Part shown: positions 55,147 through 62,742 of the stretch, piece after piece
How positions within the stretch are numbered: the stretch's first letter is position 1
Layout: each line of letters opens with the position of its first letter
Assembly: GCF_021117295.1 (NCBI RefSeq)
Contig: NZ_CP088247.1
Coordinates: 4,851,001 to 4,915,000 of the forward strand
Direction of reading: 5' to 3'
Source: Methylorubrum sp. B1-46
Lineage (GTDB): Bacteria; Pseudomonadota; Alphaproteobacteria; Rhizobiales; Beijerinckiaceae
DNA: 64,000 bases
The notes under the pieces: generated by a model
Databases searched by the model: none
Seen by the model: the letters and a program-made list of their open reading frames with translations, nothing else
Told to the model about the DNA's origin: nothing
Made by a program: the position numbers and the translations under genes

Positions 55147-56151
55147 ATGAGCACGGCCGAACCGGGTGTGACCGCCGCCGTGGCGGATGCGGGGATGCGC
55201 GATGCCAGCGCCTCCTCGGTGGGGCTTGTCGCCGTGATCGTCGCGGCGACGGACGGGGAGCCGCGCGCGCTCACCGTTCAGGTCGGAGGCCAGGCCAAGG
55301 GCCGCGAGACCGCCCTGCCCGCGGGACCTCTGGTGCCCGAGCATGCCACGCTGGAGCGGGGCCTGCGCGCCTGGGTCGAGCAGCAGACCCACCAGCGCCT
55401 CGGCTATGTCGAGCAGCTCTACACCTTCGGCGACCGCGACCGGGAGGACGGGCAGCACGGCGTGCACCTGCTTTCCGTGGCCTACCTCGCGCTCGTGCGC
55501 GAGCTGCGCCCGGCGGGCCTCGCGGAGGCCGCGTGGCGCAACTGGTACCGCTACCTGCCCTGGGAGGATTTTCGAGAGGGACGGCCCCCGGCGCTCGCCG
55601 AAATCGAGCCGCGCCTGATGGCCTGGGTCGCCGCCGCCTCCGATCCGAAGCTGCGGCGCCTGCGCGAGGATCGGGTCGGTCTCAGCTTCGGCATCGGCGG
55701 TGCCTGGAACGAGGAGCGGGTGCTGGAGCGCTACGAATTGCTGTTCGAGGCCGGCCTGATCCCCGAGGCCAGCGGCCAGAACGGCGCCGCGGTGCCCGAC
55801 GACCTCGCGATCACCGGCCAGCCGATGGCGCATGACCATCGCCGGGTGCTCGCGACCGCGATCGGTCGCCTGCGCGGCAAGATCAAGTATCGCCCGGTGG
55901 TGTTCGAGCTGATGCCGCCCGCCTTCACCCTGCTCCAGCTACAGCGCACGGTCGAGGCGCTCTCGGGCACGCGGCTGCACAAGCAGAACTTCCGCCGCCT
56001 CGTGGCGCAGCAGGGCCTCGTCGAGGAGACCGAGGCGCTCACCAGCGGCAATGCCGGCCGTCCGGCCCGGCTTGTGCGATTTCGGCGTGAGGTTCTGCTG
56101 GAGCGCCCGGCGCCGGGCGTGCGGCTCACCCCGTCGCGGCGGACGGTTTAG
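55147..56151 (+). CDS. NrtR-like regulator: Nudix-related domain plus winged helix (COG4111 type)
   Basis: 334 residues. The N-terminal half resembles a Nudix fold without a catalytic Nudix box (LVAVIVAATDGEPRALTVQV, then EHATLERGLRAWVEQQTHQR and GYVEQLYTFGDRDRE). The C-terminal half has the winged-helix segment FTLLQLQRTVEALSGTRLHK then QNFRRLVAQQGLVEETE. This layout is that of NrtR-like regulators, which bind ADP-ribose and control NAD synthesis genes; in alphaproteobacteria they often sit by nadABC. Here the divergent neighbour is thiE. ATG at 55147. Confidence 0.8.
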   Translation: MSTAEPGVTAAVADAGMRDASASSVGLVAVIVAATDGEPRALTVQVGGQAKGRETALPAGPLVPEHATLERGLRAWVEQQTHQRLGYVEQLYTFGDRDREDGQHGVHLLSVAYLALVRELRPAGLAEAAWRNWYRYLPWEDFREGRPPALAEIEPRLMAWVAAASDPKLRRLREDRVGLSFGIGGAWNEERVLERYELLFEAGLIPEASGQNGAAVPDDLAITGQPMAHDHRRVLATAIGRLRGKIKYRPVVFELMPPAFTLLQLQRTVEALSGTRLHKQNFRRLVAQQGLVEETEALTSGNAGRPARLVRFRREVLLERPAPGVRLTPSRRTV

Positions 56152-56210
56152 GGGCCTGCGCGGGGCTTAATTCGGCTTGGGAGAGCCGTTGGCCACCGTC
56201 CGGGGGGTGA

Positions 56211-56486
56211 TCAGCCCTGGAGGACGCGCCCGAATTGCTCGGGGCAACCGGCCACAAGGGTCGGCGCCAGCGGCAGGTCGGCGCGGGTGCAGAGGGTGAA
56301 GCCGTAATAGGGTGTCAGCAGGTCCGCTTCGGGAACGCAGACCCAGAGACGGACCATCGGCCACTCCTCGTCCACGCTGACGAGGAGCATCCGGTGCGAC
56401 GGATCAAGCGAGGCCGCCTGCTCGCGAAACAGAAGCGCGACCGACCCGACCGCTTCGGCCGCAATCCGCTTTTGTGCCCAGACCAT
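56211..56486 (-). CDS. Small protein of unknown function
   Basis: 91 residues, beginning MVWAQKRIAAEAVGSVALLF. No signal peptide or TM segment. A middle part with SHRMLLVSVDEEWPMVRLWV followed by PYYGFTLCTRADLPL suggests a compact alpha/beta fold. ATG at 56486 has GGAGGG about ten bases upstream, which decides against a longer frame from 56642. It is convergent with the NrtR-like gene. Confidence 0.6.
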   Translation of the reverse strand: MVWAQKRIAAEAVGSVALLFREQAASLDPSHRMLLVSVDEEWPMVRLWVCVPEADLLTPYYGFTLCTRADLPLAPTLVAGCPEQFGRVLQG

Positions 56487-56764
56487 CGGTAGACGCCCTC
56501 CCAGGGAGCGTTTGCCGGCTCGATGACGCTTCCTCAATCGATCCCGGCGCAGGGCAGGTGCCGCGGCCGCCCACGGATGAAGCGGCCGCCGAAATCGTCG
56601 GAAGATCCGGACTCCGCCGCGACGGCCCCGAGCCCGCGTCACGCCAAATCCGGTCGATCCCTTCGGGATGGCGGATTTGGCCGTCGCTCAGGTGCCGCGC
56701 GGGATTGCCAATACGCGCCCCGCTCTGATCGAGCGGAGACCGTATCAACCGGCCCGAACCGGCC

Positions 56765-57289
56765 TCAGGCCTGTGCTTCTTTCTTGCGGCGCGGGGCGCG
56801 GCGCTTCTTCTCCGGAGCGGGCTCCGGCTCGGCGGCCACCGGCTCGGGCGCTGCCTCAGGCTCCGCGATCCGTCGACGCTGCTGACCCAGACCGAGGGCA
56901 CGCGCCAGCTCGGAGCGCTGCTCCGAATAGCTCGCCGAGGTCATCGGATAGTCGTTGGGCAGGCCCCACTTCGCCCGATACTGCTCCGGCGAGAGGCCGC
57001 GCAGGGTGAGGTGGCGGCGCAGCGTCTTGTAGGGCTTGCCGTCCTCGAAGCTGACCAGGAAGTCGTGGCTGATCGACTTGCGGATTTCCTGCGGCGTCGC
57101 CTTGGGCGGCCCGGTCTCGGTGGAAGGCCGCCCGCTCAGGGTTACCGAGCGGATCGCCTCGTGCACCTCTCCGAGAAGTTTCGGAAGATCGGCGCTTTGG
57201 ACGTGGTTGTTGCTAACATAGGCAGAAACGACATCGGCCGTAAGGGTAACGAGGCGGGCCGTTTCCGCGTCCTGTTCACTGGGTTCCAT
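56765..57289 (-). CDS. MucR/Ros-family transcriptional regulator (zinc ligands lost), paralogue 2
   Basis: 174 residues, clearly paralogous to the protein encoded at 37616-38152. Shared blocks are ADVVSAYVSNNHVQSADLPK, FEDGKPYKTLRRHLTLRGLS, AKWGLPNDYP and ELARALGLGQQRRR. Both Cys and the last His of the Ros zinc finger are missing (LVSFEDG and HLTLRG). The Lys/Pro/Glu-rich tail follows. ATG at 57289. The region upstream is AT-rich, as for paralogue 1. Confidence 0.9.
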   Translation of the reverse strand: MEPSEQDAETARLVTLTADVVSAYVSNNHVQSADLPKLLGEVHEAIRSVTLSGRPSTETGPPKATPQEIRKSISHDFLVSFEDGKPYKTLRRHLTLRGLSPEQYRAKWGLPNDYPMTSASYSEQRSELARALGLGQQRRRIAEPEAAPEPVAAEPEPAPEKKRRAPRRKKEAQA

Positions 57290-58215
57290 GGCGCGATCTT
57301 CTGTGCGGGAGGATTACCTAAAAGACGGTAAGCTCAGAGCCGCTGATGAGCAAGTCATCATGGTTGAATTCGGGCGCACTCATGTCGAGCGGAATGAAGC
57401 GTTGCACGCGTTTCTATGCAGCTCGAATGGAAAAATCCACGATGTGTCACTGCCAGAAAAAACGATTGCCTCCACCTTACGGATGATCCGGAAGAGTCGA
57501 CCGAAATATTTCATATGTTAAGAATGTGTCCGCCGTTTCGCGGAAAATGATGATGTTTCAACGAGTTGAGAATTTGCTCGGCCAAGCGGTTTTACCGTCG
57601 CCGCAGCCGATCGATCTGCTCGAAACCCGACTGTAACGAGATCACCGCGTGAGGCACGGTTCGATTGCGACACCCGGCCGCACGCCTACGTATTTTCTGT
57701 GGATTCCCTCAGGGCTGAACCGGATGTGCCAGAGGTTTGCGGCGAGCAAAACGTTCTGGTCCGGATTTGCAAAGCCCGAGATTCACCCCAACCGAGCGGA
57801 TGTACAAGGCTGGTTGCCTATAGAGGTCACGAGCGTGCCAGGGGTGCCGTCCGGTGGCCGACCGGAGCGTTCTGCTCCTGAAAAGGCATCTTCGGAAACC
57901 TGCGCAACGGCGATCCGGATCAGGCGATCCGAGATCTGTCGCAGTTCGAAGCTTTGCGGATGTTTGAAAGACTGCGAGGGAGTGCTGGTGAAGCAGGATG
58001 CTCCGCGCATCTGCTTGCGCCGCCTCGCTTCTGCGACGCGTGCCGAGGGTGGTCCATGATGTTGGCGGGACGGCTGCCGACACTGCGCGCGGCGGGCGGT
58101 GTCGGGCTCAGTTCGGTCAGCAAGGGGCCGAGGCTCAAAGGGCTTCACATAACGCCCGGTCACGGCCGTTCTCGCGCTGGCGACGCCAGCGCGATGGGAG
58201 CTTTGTGAGAGACGC
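57290..58215. other. 926-bp region without a recognisable gene
   Basis: The longest non-coding stretch of the window. Its left third (57290-57600) is strongly AT-rich for this genome and probably controls mucR paralogue 2. The rest is GC-richer and holds open frames at 57649-58059 (plus) and 57783-58163 (minus), neither with a recognised motif or ribosome binding site. The right end is a family B repeat. It may be decayed DNA or hold an unrecognised RNA. Confidence 0.5.
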
Positions 58216-58218
58216 TCA
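58141..58218. repeat. Interspersed palindromic repeat, family B, copy 3
   Basis: It begins GGCTTCACATAACGCCCGG, has CCGTTCTCGCGCTGGCGACG in the centre and ends GGGAGCTTTGTGAGAGACGC plus TCA. The final TCA is the argC stop codon on the minus strand, as in the accD copy. Confidence 0.75.
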
Positions 58219-59160
58219 GTCGAGGCCGAGCATCAGCCCGAGATTCTGCACCGCCGCTCCCGAGGCGCCCTTGCCGAGGTTGTCGAGGCGGCCGACCAGC
58301 ACGGCCTGGCCGTGATTGTCGGAACCGAAGACCCTCAGTTCGAGCCGGTCGGTGTCGTTGAGGGCTTCCGGCTCGATGCGCTCGCGGTGGGCGCCTTCCT
58401 CCGCGCCGCGCACCACCTTCACCAGCGGGGTGTCCGCGTACCAATCGGCCAGCGCCTCCTCCAGATCGCCCGGCTTCGGGCGGCCGGGCAGGGCACCGAG
58501 ATGGAGCGGGATACTGACCAGCATGCCCTGCCGGAAGTTGCCGACGGAGGGGATGAAGATCGGCCGCCGGGTGAGCCGGCTATAGGCTTCGATCTCCGGC
58601 AGGTGCTTGTGGCCGAAGCCGAGCCCGTAGAGCTGGAACGGCGCGCCCTCCCCGCGCTCGTAGCTCTCGATCATGCTGCGGCCGCCGCCGCTGTAGCCGC
58701 TCACCGCGTTGATGCTGACGGGATGATCCGACGGAATCAAGCCACGCTCGACCAGTGGGCGCAGCAGCGCGATCGCCCCGGTCGGGTAGCAGCCGGGATT
58801 GGCGACACGGCGCGCGGCGCGGATGGCCTCGGCCTGCTCCGGCGCCATCTCGGCAAAGCCGTAGACCCAGCCCGGCGCGATGCGGTGGGCGGTGCTGGCA
58901 TCGAGCAGCTTGGGGCCGCCCTCCGGCAGGCTGTCGGCGAGCGCCGCGGTCTCGCGGGAGGCCTCGTCGGGCAGGCAGAGCACGACGAGATCGACCTCTG
59001 CGAGGATCGCCCGCTTCGCGCCGGCATCCTTCCGGCTCTCGTGCGGGATGCTGACGAGACGCACCCTGCCCTCGCGCTCCAGGCGCTCGCGGATGCCGAG
59101 GCCGGTGGTGCCGGCCTCGCCATCGATGAACACCTTCGGGGCGCTGACGCCGTCGGACAT
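58216..59160 (-). CDS. argC: N-acetyl-gamma-glutamyl-phosphate reductase (type 2)
   Basis: Third step of arginine synthesis, NADPH-dependent (314 residues, the shorter proteobacterial class). The Rossmann start is [18 protein letters not shown], catalytic Cys124 is in [13 protein letters not shown], and the His region is [16 protein letters not shown] at 59160 ([10 protein letters not shown]) is chosen over an upstream frame from 59205. The stop codon lies in a palindromic repeat. No other arg genes are adjacent. Confidence 0.94.
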   Translation of the reverse strand: MSDGVSAPKVFIDGEAGTTGLGIRERLEREGRVRLVSIPHESRKDAGAKRAILAEVDLVVLCLPDEASRETAALADSLPEGGPKLLDASTAHRIAPGWVYGFAEMAPEQAEAIRAARRVANPGCYPTGAIALLRPLVERGLIPSDHPVSINAVSGYSGGGRSMIESYERGEGAPFQLYGLGFGHKHLPEIEAYSRLTRRPIFIPSVGNFRQGMLVSIPLHLGALPGRPKPGDLEEALADWYADTPLVKVVRGAEEGAHRERIEPEALNDTDRLELRVFGSDNHGQAVLVGRLDNLGKGASGAAVQNLGLMLGLD

Positions 59161-59373
59161 CGCAACAATCCTCGTTCGGCCCTGATCCGGGCCGCTCTGA
59201 AACACAGGGCGGGCGGAGCCTCCCCGTTAGGGGACGCCGCCAGCGGCACGATTTGTCGGTGGCGCGGAGGTGGAAGCTTCGTCCTCCCCTGTCAACGGCC
59301 CCCGGCAAACCCTGCATCCGCTTCCCGCGGCCGCCCTCGCGGATCTTTGTCCTTGGACAGGTTCGGCGCGGCC

Positions 59374-59398
59374 GGAACTGACGATGACGCCTTCTGTT
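59374..59398 (+). promoter_or_regulatory. Probable EcfG (general stress response) promoter
   Basis: GGAAC at 59374-59378, 16 bases, then TGTT at 59395-59398. This matches the alphaproteobacterial EcfG pattern GGAAC-N16/17-cGTT with one mismatch in the -10. It lies 32 bases before the start of a stress-type gene, leaving room for a short leader with an ideal ribosome binding site. Confidence 0.6.
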
Positions 59399-59430
59399 GA
59401 CAGCCGAATGTCGCTCAGGAGGTGAAAACC

Positions 59431-59976
59431 ATGTCAGGCGCCGCAAAGAAGACCGATCCGAAGCTCTGGGACAAGGTAAAGAAAGAGGTCACGCAGTCGT
59501 CCAAGGGCGGCAAGCCCGGACAATGGTCGGCCCGCAAGGCCCAGATGGCCACCAGCGAGTACAAGAAGGAGGGCGGCGGCTACGCCGGCAAGAAGTCCGA
59601 CGACAACAGTCTCAAGCAGTGGACCGACGAGGAGTGGGGCACGAAATCGGGCAAGGAGAGCGGCAAGACCGGCGAGCGCTACCTGCCCAAGAAGGCGCGC
59701 GAAAAGCTCTCCGACTCGGACTACGAGCGCTCGACCGCCAAGAAGCGCGCCGATTCCGCCAAGGGCCAGCAGCACTCGAAGCAGCCCGCCGATGTGGCGA
59801 AGAAGGCCGCCTCCGCTCGCAAGACAGGCGGCAGGACTGGCAAGACGTCGGACAGGAAGACGTCGGAGAAGGGCGGCTCGACCAAGGCGGAGCTGATGCA
59901 GCGCGCCCGCAAGCAGGACATTCCGGGTCGCTCGAAGATGACGAAGGGCGAACTGGAGCGCGCCCTCGCCTCCTGA
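59431..59976 (+). CDS. DUF5872-like, Lys-rich hydrophilic protein
   Basis: 181 residues, very hydrophilic, no Cys, no TM segment. The N-terminal 115 residues (KTDPKLWDKVKKEVTQSSKG, GQWSARKAQMATSEYKKEGG, RYLPKKAREKLSDSDYER) match my recollection of DUF5872, found in bacteria and large viruses. The C-terminus has a SAP/Rho-N-like helix pair (TKAELMQRARKQDIPGRSKM then TKGELERALAS), suggesting nucleic acid binding. ATG at 59431 has AGGAGGTG seven bases upstream, a near-ideal site. The promoter is EcfG-like, so stress induction is likely. Confidence 0.8.
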   Translation: MSGAAKKTDPKLWDKVKKEVTQSSKGGKPGQWSARKAQMATSEYKKEGGGYAGKKSDDNSLKQWTDEEWGTKSGKESGKTGERYLPKKAREKLSDSDYERSTAKKRADSAKGQQHSKQPADVAKKAASARKTGGRTGKTSDRKTSEKGGSTKAELMQRARKQDIPGRSKMTKGELERALAS

Positions 59977-60007
59977 TCCGCGCGAGGCCGGGGGCGCCTC
60001 TGTTATC

Positions 60008-60829
60008 TCAGGAGCGCTTCTCGGCGCCGACGACGACGAAGCCCTGACGCTCGAAGATCGGGCGGGCCGCCGGGCTTCGCAGGAAGCTCAGGAAGGAGGC
60101 GGCCTGGGTCGCGCCGGCCGCCTCCCGCGTCAGCGCGGCGGGGTAGACGATCGGCGGGTGGCTGTCGGCGGGAAAGGTCGCAACGATCTCGACGCCGGGG
60201 TCGCTGGCCGCGTCCGTCGCGTAGACGATGCCGAGCGGCGCCTCGCCGCGGGAAACGAGCAGCAGGGCCGCGCGCACGTTCTCGGATTGGGCGACCTGAC
60301 CCTTCACCCAGTCCCAGGCACCGAGCTTCTCGAGGGCGGCCTTGCCGTACTTGCCGGCCGGCACCGCATCGACGTTGCCCATGGCCAGCCGACCGCCGGC
60401 CAGGCTGGCGGTGAGATCGATGCCGGGCTCAAGGGTCACGCGCTGACCGGACCCCTTGGCCGCGACGAGGACGATGGCGTTGCGCAAGAGGTTGACGCGA
60501 CTGTCGGCGCGGATCGTGCCGTTCTTCTCGGCGTAGTCCATCCAGGCGAGGTCGGCGGAGATGAAGAGGTCGGCCGGGGCGCCGGCCTCGATCTGCTTGG
60601 CCAGCGCGTTGGAGCCCGCATAGGAGATCCGGCTCGTCCCGCCCGTCTCCTTGGCCCAGACGGCGCTGGCTTCGTCGAGGGCGTTCTTGAGGCTGGCGGC
60701 GGCGAAGACCACGACGGGCTCGTCCGCGGCGCGGGCGGCCATCGACCCCGGCGACGACCAGGCCGCGAGCGCAAGCAGCAGACCGGCCATTCCGGCGCGG
60801 CGGGTCCAATGAAAGCGCGGCGCTGACAT
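60008..60829 (-). CDS. modA: Molybdate ABC transporter substrate-binding protein
   Basis: Periplasmic oxyanion receptor, 273 residues with a signal peptide (hydrophobic part GMAGLLLALAAWSS, cleavage near ARAADEP). Hallmarks: VVVFAAASLKNALDEASAVW, YAGSNALAKQIEAGAPADLF and GNVDAVPAGKYGKAALEKLG. ATG at 60829 has GAGGG upstream. modB and modC do not follow, so it is an orphan or works with a transporter elsewhere. Molybdate is the likely ligand since molybdoenzymes are common in methylotrophs; tungstate is possible. Confidence 0.88.
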   Translation of the reverse strand: MSAPRFHWTRRAGMAGLLLALAAWSSPGSMAARAADEPVVVFAAASLKNALDEASAVWAKETGGTSRISYAGSNALAKQIEAGAPADLFISADLAWMDYAEKNGTIRADSRVNLLRNAIVLVAAKGSGQRVTLEPGIDLTASLAGGRLAMGNVDAVPAGKYGKAALEKLGAWDWVKGQVAQSENVRAALLLVSRGEAPLGIVYATDAASDPGVEIVATFPADSHPPIVYPAALTREAAGATQAASFLSFLRSPAARPIFERQGFVVVGAEKRS

Positions 60830-60991
60830 GCTGATACCCTCGAATGATCCGCAGCGTCCGATCCGGCCGCGATCGCGCCGATCCCGTGACGCCGCCTCTG
60901 CCATGAGGGGTGGCGTCGTTAAGGCGCAATCCCGCTTCTAGCCGGGGCCGGTCGACGCGGCCATGCCTTCCGCGGGTTGAGGGGTCGCCGA

Positions 60992-61162
60992 TCAGTCCTC
61001 GTCCGGGCCGGCGGCGGACGGCTCGGGTTCGTCGGCGGTGTAGCCTTCGAGCCAGTCCAGGCTCTCCTGCGAGCCGGCCTCGTAGGGGTTTGCGGAATCG
61101 GGCTGGCCCATCGCCTTCGCGGCCTTGCCCTCTTCGAAGATCTTGCTCGACACCACGGCCAT
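60992..61162 (-). CDS. Rmf/CrpP-like microprotein
   Basis: 56 residues. The pattern EEGKAAKAMGQPDSANPYEA followed by GSQESLDWLEGY resembles the ribosome modulation factor/CrpP family (EGxxAAxxG, NPY, WxxGw). The N-terminal MAVVSSKIF is basic-neutral and the tail (TADEPEPSAAGPDED) is acidic, unlike basic E. coli RMF. ATG at 61162 has AAAGGATC eight bases upstream. If it is Rmf-like it could hibernate ribosomes; the acidic tail leaves other roles open. Confidence 0.6.
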   Translation of the reverse strand: MAVVSSKIFEEGKAAKAMGQPDSANPYEAGSQESLDWLEGYTADEPEPSAAGPDED

Positions 61163-61267
61163 CGACCGATCCTTTCTCGATGCGGGCCCGGCGCGCCGCC
61201 GGGCCGGAGGGCGCGGGAACAGAAGTGTGTCCGAGCGGACGCGGTTCCCGCGGATGCTTCGCCGGGT

Positions 61268-61468
61268 TCAGGCGATGGAATCGGATTCCGGGGTCGGCTT
61301 GACCTCGGCGCGGTGGAGGCGGCTCAGCAGCACGAGCAGCGAGCCCGGCAACGGGGCCTCGAGGGCCCCCGGTGCGAGGATGTCCGCCCGCGTGGAGCGG
61401 CCGCGGTCGGGCCGCGGCTCACGCTTCACGACGACAGGCGAACGGCGGCGGACGGATCTGGGTGTCAT
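61268..61468 (-). CDS. Possible small basic protein
   Basis: 66 residues from ATG 61468: MTPRSVRRRSPVVVKREPRP, then a hydrophobic middle (LPGSLLVLLSRLHRAEV) and tail TPESDSIA. No family recognised and no good ribosome binding site. It is on the same strand as the Rmf-like gene. Kept as tentative. Confidence 0.3.
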   Translation of the reverse strand: MTPRSVRRRSPVVVKREPRPDRGRSTRADILAPGALEAPLPGSLLVLLSRLHRAEVKPTPESDSIA

Positions 61469-61783
61469 GACGCGATAGGCACTCAAGGGCGCATGATGAA
61501 CGGTACTGGGAAGCGCCCCTCGCAAGGTCCGTCAACCGGGCATGGCCCCGCCGATCGGGGGATCGACGAGGGGCAGGCTCAAGGCGCTCCGGACGATGTG
61601 AACGCCGCCTTTTGGCTCCGGTTCCGCGGATTTCGTCTAGAAATTAAACATCATGCCTGTGGATTAATCAGACTTTGTCTTGCCTGTGCTGAATGAGCCG
61701 CACCGTTCGCCGCATCCTGGATCGAGGTCGGGCGGATGGGAAGACCGTGGCTCTCGACGCGCGCGAGTGGTAGAGGGCGCTCC

Positions 61784-62701
61784 ATGCTCGAAGGTCTGCC
61801 GCCGCACCGACCCACGCACGTCCTGCGCCTGATCACGGACGAGCCCTCCGCTCGCGCCATGACCGAGCTCTTGGGCGAGATGTTCGACCCGATGGAGACG
61901 GCGGTGGCCGCCTTCGAGGTGGAGGAGACTGGTGCGTGGCGGCTGGAGGCCTATTTCTCGGAGGAGCCCGACGCGGAGATGATCCGCGAACTGATCCGCC
62001 CGATGCTCGGCGCGCAGGCGGATGAGGCCGTCTTCGAGACCATCGACCAGCAGGATTGGGTGCGCGCCTCGCTGGAGGGACTGAAACCGGTCCGCGCCGG
62101 CCGCTTCCTCGTCCATGGCGGCCATGACCGGCATCAGGTGCGGGCCAACGATCTCGCCATCGAGATCGAGGCGGCGCTCGCCTTCGGCACCGGCCACCAC
62201 GGCACCACGCTCGGCTGCCTGCGGGCCCTGGTCGACGAGTTGAAGCGGCGGCGTCCGGCCCGCGTGCTCGATGTCGGCACCGGCACGGGCATCCTGGGAT
62301 TCGCCGCCGCCAAGGCCCTGCGCACGCCCGTGATCGCCGGCGACCTCGACCCCGAGGCGGTGAGCACCGCCCGCGGCAATGCCCGCCTCAACGGGCTCGG
62401 GCCCTATATGCGCCTCTACCACGCGCCGGGCGTGCGCCATGCGCTTGCCGACCGGCCCCGCGGCTTCGACGTGGTGTTCGCCAACATCCTGGCCCGCCCG
62501 CTCAAGCGGCTCGCGCCCTCGCTCACCGCCGTGGTGGCCCATGACGGCGTGCTGATCCTCTCCGGCCTGATCGAGCGCGACGTGCCGGGCGTGCTCTCGA
62601 CCTACCGCCATCGCGGTTTCCACCTCGCCCGCTTCGGCGTGATCGAGGGCTGGGCGACGCTGGTGCTGCGCAGGGGCGGGGCGGCGGCGCGCCCGCGCTG
62701 A
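61784..62701 (+). CDS. prmA: Ribosomal protein L11 methyltransferase
   Basis: Trimethylates L11 using S-adenosylmethionine (305 residues). Features in order: substrate-recognition half (ETIDQQDWVRASLEGLKPVR), FGTGHHGTTLGCLRALVDEL, SAM motif I VLDVGTGTGILGFAAAKAL, motif II VIAGDLDPEAVSTARGNARL, and FANILARPLKRLAP (NPPF-like motif IV). ATG at 61784 with GAGGGCGC upstream is preferred over an ATG at 61736. pepP follows 41 bp downstream. Confidence 0.93.
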   Translation: MLEGLPPHRPTHVLRLITDEPSARAMTELLGEMFDPMETAVAAFEVEETGAWRLEAYFSEEPDAEMIRELIRPMLGAQADEAVFETIDQQDWVRASLEGLKPVRAGRFLVHGGHDRHQVRANDLAIEIEAALAFGTGHHGTTLGCLRALVDELKRRRPARVLDVGTGTGILGFAAAKALRTPVIAGDLDPEAVSTARGNARLNGLGPYMRLYHAPGVRHALADRPRGFDVVFANILARPLKRLAPSLTAVVAHDGVLILSGLIERDVPGVLSTYRHRGFHLARFGVIEGWATLVLRRGGAAARPR

Positions 62702-62742
62702 GAAGGCTGTCGCGGGGACGAGCGACGCGGTAGGTTTCCGCC

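Noticed and set aside
57288-57521. 77-codon plus-strand frame starting within the mucR paralogue 2 start codon
   Set aside because: It overlaps the AT-rich control region, has no ribosome binding site and no recognised feature; the frame is more likely chance in AT-rich DNA.
57649-58163. Two overlapping open frames on opposite strands (136 and 126 codons)
   Set aside because: Neither has a motif, a good ribosome binding site or sensible composition. I describe the region as without a recognisable gene instead.
61193-61241. GGGAAC/GTTCCC inverted pair upstream of the Rmf-like gene as an EcfG promoter
   Set aside because: On the minus strand GGAAC is present, but no GTT lies 16-17 bases downstream, so it does not fit the EcfG pattern.
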